Assembly: GCA_018401415.1 (NCBI GenBank)
Contig: JAGYKV010000018.1
Coordinates: 328,921 to 392,920 of the forward strand
Reading direction: 5' to 3'
From: Candidatus Nanopelagicales bacterium
GTDB lineage: Bacteria > Actinomycetota > Actinomycetes > S36-B12
DNA: 64,000 bases
In this document: piece after piece, positions 63,600 through 64,000 of the stretch
Layout: the number at the start of each line of letters is the position of its first letter
Position numbering within the stretch: position 1 is the stretch's first letter
Notes under the pieces: generated by a model
Databases searched by the model: none
What the model was told of the DNA's origin: nothing
What the model saw: the letters and a program-made list of their open reading frames with translations, nothing else
Position numbers and translations under genes: made by a program

Positions 63600-64000
63600 A
63601 TGAAGCGCACACTGATCGCCGCCACGATCGCGGCTCTGACTGTCCCTGTCTGGTTCGCGGCTCCTGCCCACGCGTCCAACGTCGTACATATTCGCGTTGA
63701 CCCTGGTGATTGGGCATTTAGCGGCTCGATATCCATCTACTCACTCAAATGTGGAAGCAACAGGGGAATCAGCGAGTGCGAAAAATCTGACATGGTGAAA
63801 ACTCAGGACTTCAACGTAGAGCCGGGAGTGCCCATGCAGAACATCCTTGACTGGACGTGGGACACCGCGGAGGCGCTACATCGTGGAATTGAGTGATGTC
63901 ACGCTCACCGGAGGTGGCGCGACTTTGCACCCGGACTCTTTCGAGGTAAGACTCTTCGACCCCTTGGTTGGTTGGATGTATGTGTCTGTCGCGCCGCCTA
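63600..64000 (+). pseudogene. Secreted OmpA-like paralogue D, frameshifted and cut by the window edge
   Basis: ATG 63600 opens MKRTLIAATIAALTVPVWFA with cleavage after PAHA, then VVHIRVDPGDWAFSGSISI, parallel to paralogue C. The frame stops at 63896. From about 63876 another frame reads YIVELSDVTLTGGGATLHPD and SFEVRLFDPLVGWMYVS to the window end, as expected for the continuing N-domain. The OmpA-like module would lie beyond the edge. One indel, biological or technical, is needed. Confidence 0.6.

Overview
The window looks like the chromosome of a free-living, moderate-GC actinobacterium. The basis is a set of actinobacteria-typical genes: DUF3263, DUF3027 and DUF2530 proteins, a bacterial XPB helicase with a helicase-associated partner, an IdeR-type regulator, a stand-alone HrcA/CIRCE-controlled groEL, a citrate synthase 2 / serC / pdxH neighbourhood and an orphan ParA. 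Many genes appear to be leaderless: a TANNNT -10 box lies exactly six bases before an ATG or GTG in more than ten independent cases on both strands. The species cannot be named from the sequence alone.

Layout. 1-9 kb: a FUSC-type membrane protein (cut by the edge), a secreted lipase, then a toxin-antitoxin (TA) island. The island holds VapBC, a HigBA whose toxin is internally deleted, an MNT/HEPN pair whose toxin is also deleted, and a two-gene nucleotidyltransferase/HTH module. The HigBA and nucleotidyltransferase modules are flanked by direct repeats of host sequence (tRNA-Thr, and the 5' end of an oxidoreductase gene). 9-13 kb: a solute-binding protein and groEL, with two CIRCE operators in front and a six-unit hairpin repeat array plus terminator behind. 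13-30 kb: mainly housekeeping genes, including xpb, an M20 / GNAT / enolase-superfamily racemase cluster that fits the N-succinyl-amino-acid D-to-L conversion pathway, a cold-shock protein, serC, citrate synthase, pdxH and parA. 30-40 kb: photolyase, IdeR, a two-gene operon resembling the 10-methyl fatty acid (tuberculostearic acid) pair, a second VapBC, an MmpL-type transporter and a Na+/H+ antiporter. 40.9-44.6 kb: a complete glycine-betaine/choline-type ABC importer. 45-53 kb: a DHA2 drug exporter, a Phd/VapC pair, a Vgb-like propeller, an amidohydrolase, an Ntn hydrolase and a META-I78 lipoprotein. 53-64 kb: a surface/secretion region with an eight-FN3 secreted protein, a two-component system, and a translationally coupled tandem array of secreted OmpA-like paralogues that share one signal-peptide cassette and one coupling sequence. 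An unrelated secreted gene is inserted in that array.

A notable technical or biological feature is at least twenty single-base frameshifts. They are concentrated in phr, the fatty-acid operon, mmpL, the Ntn hydrolase, the FN3 gene, the histidine kinase and the response regulator. Most of those I could place lie at homopolymers where restoring one base repairs the protein. This points to uncorrected assembly indels, with gene decay as the alternative. These loci are annotated as full-length frameshifted genes rather than as fragments.
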